This document shows positions 61,756-64,000 of a DNA stretch of 64,000 nt, in pieces (position 1 is the first letter of the stretch; each line of letters begins with the position of its first letter). Origin of the DNA: an uncultured Sulfitobacter sp. (lineage in GTDB: Bacteria > Pseudomonadota > Alphaproteobacteria > Rhodobacterales > Rhodobacteraceae). Made by a program: the position numbers and the translations under genes. The stretch is from positions 1 to 64,000 of the forward strand of contig CANMZB010000003.1 in the NCBI GenBank assembly GCA_947502265.1. Direction: 5' to 3'. The notes beneath the pieces are model-generated. The model made no database searches and was not told the origin of the DNA. It saw nothing but the letters and a program-made list of their open reading frames with translations.

Positions 61756-64000
61756 TCATCGGTTCCCACCGTTGGAAACAGGCGCTCCGCCGCCACCGCC
61801 ACCACCACCACCAAAAATATCCTGAAGCACCTGATCAATGATGTTTTTGGGCCGCGATACAAGGGTGTCCGTCGCCGGATTGTTCTGCCCGATAGGCATG
61901 GTCTCGTTCACCTCGCCCTCGAAAATCACCTGCGCCGGTGCGGGTTCTCTCATGGGCAGCGGTTTGACCGGCACGCCCTCATGCACCCGCTTCATCGCCT
62001 CACGCCAGATTTCTGCAGGCAGACCGCCCCCCGTCACGCCTTTGAGCGGGGTGTTGTCATCATAGCCCATCCAGACACCGGCAACATAATCGGCCGAAAA
62101 TCCGATAAACCAGGCATCCTTGGCCGCCGACGTGGTGCCTGTTTTACCCGCCAGTTGCCGCCCGCCGAATTGCGCACGCCGGCCTGTGCCTTCTGACACG
62201 ACTTTTTCCATCATGTAGATCAACTGCTGGGCTGCGCTTTCCTGAATGACCCGCTCTCCGATGCCGCCACCTGTGCCCATCAACGGTTCACTGTCGTCGC
62301 GCAGACGCAGATCAATGAGACCGTAAGGCGTTACCGACGAGCCACCATTGAGGATCCCGGCAAACGCACCCGTCATCTCGATCAGGGTGCTTTCGGATGA
62401 GCCCAGCGCCATCGCGGGACCGGCGGCAAGATCGTTCTTGATCCCGAACTGCGAGGCAACGGTGCTGACCAATTCGCGCCCCACGGATTCGGAAATCTTG
62501 ACCGCAGGAACATTAAGCGACTGCGTCAGCGCGTTTGTCATCGTCGTTTGCCCGACAAACCGCTTGGTATAGTTCTTGGGGCACCACTGCCCTGATCCCG
62601 GAATGTCGATGCAGTAGGGGCTGTCGTCCACCAGATCATTGGGCGAATAACCCAGATCAAGCGCCGCCGCATAGACGAACGGCTTGAACGCCGAACCGGT
62701 CTGGCGCAGCGCCTGGGTGGCACGGTTAAATGCGCCCGACACCTTGGTTTTGCGCCCGCCCACCATGGCCCGCACGGCACCGTCCGCGCTCATCACAACA
62801 ATCGCTGCCTGTGCTTTGGACCCTTCGCGGACCTTGTTGTCGAACACCCAGTTCAGCCCCTCGACCGCCGCTTTTTGCATCCGCTGGTCCAGCGTGGTGC
62901 GGATAATCACATCCTCTGTGGTGTTGCGGGTGAAAAATTCCGGTCCGGTGGACATAACCCAATCCGCAAAATAGCCGCCCGCGCGGGCTTCTGCTGCCTC
63001 GGACAACACTGCCGGATTGGCCTGCGCAACCGCCTCTTCCTCAGCTGACAGATAGCCTTGTTCTTTCATCAGGCGCAGCACGGTCGCCGCGCGGTTCTGC
63101 GAGCGTTCGAGATTGGAGGTAGGCGAGAGCGTGCTCGGTGCGGTCAGAAGCCCCGCAAGCATCGCCGCCTCGGACGGATTGAGAATCGCCGCCTGCTTTC
63201 CGAAAAACCGCTGTGCAGCGCCTTCGGCCCCATAGGCCCCGCCGCCCATGTAGGCACGGTTGAGATAAATCGAGAGTATTTCGTTCTTGGAATACTTCGC
63301 CTCCATCGCCAGCGCGTAAACAGCTTCCTTCGCCTTACGCTTGAGCGAGCCGCGACGGCACTGCGCCTCATACTCCGCCTCTGTCTGGCCCGCGCTCGGG
63401 TCAAACGGCTCCCCCAGACACAACAACTTGGCGGTCTGCTGGGTGATGGTAGAGCCACCATGCCCCGACAGCGGGCCACGCCCTTCGGAAAGGTTGATGC
63501 GTACCGCCGAGGCAATGCCGCGCGGGCTGAGACCGAAATGCTTGTAAAACCGCTTGTCCTCGGTTGCGACGACCGCGTTCTTGAGGTGTGGAGATACGTT
63601 TTCCGCCGTCACAACGCCGCCAAACTGGTCCCCGCGCCACGCAAAAACCTCTCCGTTGTGATCCAGCATCGTGACAGACCCGCTGGCCCGCCCGTCGAGC
63701 AGTTCGTTCACCGGCGGCAGCGTGGTATAGAAATAGCCGACGATCAGCGCCAGAACCAACCCGACCACAAGCACCGCACGCGAGGTCGCGACCCAGATCA
63801 CGCGCAGGATTCCACGTGCCAGCCCGGCAAAAAAACCCATGATTCCACCCCGCTTCGCCCGAACGGGCTTGCGCGCACGTGTGGATTTCGCCCACGTTCT
63901 GGCTGCCGGTTTCGCGGCTTTCTTGGGCGCAGCCTTCTTGGGTGCGGGTTTCGCACTGGTGGCCTTTGCCTTGCGGCCATAGCGGTTGTCGGCAACCAAC
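61756..64000 (-). CDS. Class A penicillin-binding protein (PBP1A-like), start outside window
   Basis: At least 747 residues. A Lys/Ala/Pro-rich cytoplasmic leader (about 1-50) and one membrane segment (about 70-92) precede the glycosyltransferase domain with AVVATEDKRFYKHFGLSPRG (catalytic Glu) and HGGSTITQQTAKLL. The transpeptidase domain has GSAFKPFVYAAALD (SxxK), SLN (SxN) and LAGKTGTTSAAKDAWF (KTG). The C-terminus ends in a run of nine Gly. It polymerises and cross-links peptidoglycan. The reading frame is open to the window edge, and the first residues LVADNRYGRK suggest that the true Met lies further upstream, so the gene is partial here. Confidence 0.93.
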   Translation of the reverse strand, partial: LVADNRYGRKAKATSAKPAPKKAAPKKAAKPAARTWAKSTRARKPVRAKRGGIMGFFAGLARGILRVIWVATSRAVLVVGLVLALIVGYFYTTLPPVNELLDGRASGSVTMLDHNGEVFAWRGDQFGGVVTAENVSPHLKNAVVATEDKRFYKHFGLSPRGIASAVRINLSEGRGPLSGHGGSTITQQTAKLLCLGEPFDPSAGQTEAEYEAQCRRGSLKRKAKEAVYALAMEAKYSKNEILSIYLNRAYMGGGAYGAEGAAQRFFGKQAAILNPSEAAMLAGLLTAPSTLSPTSNLERSQNRAATVLRLMKEQGYLSAEEEAVAQANPAVLSEAAEARAGGYFADWVMSTGPEFFTRNTTEDVIIRTTLDQRMQKAAVEGLNWVFDNKVREGSKAQAAIVVMSADGAVRAMVGGRKTKVSGAFNRATQALRQTGSAFKPFVYAAALDLGYSPNDLVDDSPYCIDIPGSGQWCPKNYTKRFVGQTTMTNALTQSLNVPAVKISESVGRELVSTVASQFGIKNDLAAGPAMALGSSESTLIEMTGAFAGILNGGSSVTPYGLIDLRLRDDSEPLMGTGGGIGERVIQESAAQQLIYMMEKVVSEGTGRRAQFGGRQLAGKTGTTSAAKDAWFIGFSADYVAGVWMGYDDNTPLKGVTGGGLPAEIWREAMKRVHEGVPVKPLPMREPAPAQVIFEGEVNETMPIGQNNPATDTLVSRPKNIIDQVLQDIFGGGGGGGGGAPVSNGGNR

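Overview
The window looks like a chromosome segment of a marine alphaproteobacterium of the Roseobacter group (Rhodobacteraceae). This rests on GC-rich codon use, dense ATGA/TGATG gene junctions, and the block tauABC - tpa - tauR - xsc - pta - soeABC, which is typical of that group. No rRNA, tRNA or CRISPR array was seen. Gene calls come from reading translated sequence and motifs, not from database searches.

Layout. (1) 1-2258 is a degraded accessory edge: a PPOX-type flavoprotein pseudogene, an IS5-family transposase remnant and a broken tyrosine recombinase. (2) 2259-8186 is a quinone/electrophile-response cluster: two pirins, a small acetyltransferase, an MhqD-like hydrolase and an MhqO-like ring-cleaving dioxygenase on one strand. 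A LysR regulator diverges from them, and two flavin quinone/FMN reductases follow. (3) 8401-11067 holds a GST gene coupled to a frameshifted DUF5996 gene, then two truncated IS3-family elements. (4) 11257-16464 holds matB (malonyl-CoA synthetase), a glycerate kinase gene and a DEAD-box RNA helicase with a long basic tail.

(5) 16491-31146 is the centrepiece. TauABC imports taurine, Tpa transaminates it to sulfoacetaldehyde, Xsc releases sulfite and acetyl phosphate, Pta makes acetyl-CoA, and the cytoplasmic membrane-bound SoeABC oxidises sulfite to sulfate. TauR (MocR/GntR type) lies inside the cluster. Paired direct repeats matching the TauR box CTGGACYTAA were found before tpa, xsc and tauR. 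At tpa and xsc they lie almost the same distance (91 and 90 nt) from the start codon. Between tauB and tauC a short tandem duplication creates a nine-codon reading frame that keeps translational coupling.

(6) 31187-64000 is mainly conserved housekeeping sequence: an M20 amidohydrolase, dapA, a lytic transglycosylase, a DMT exporter, mnmD with a divergent mnmC-like oxidase, an Ada-like methyltransferase, nth - adenosine kinase - GNAT, rppH, an FadH-like reductase, a LysR regulator, a glycosyltransferase-like gene, two OmpA-like proteins, a CinA-like gene, sfsA, map, rsmD, a ferredoxin reductase, a peroxiredoxin, mscS, phhB, a GDPD, RidA, a type I secretion ABC/adaptor pair, and a class A penicillin-binding protein cut by the window end.
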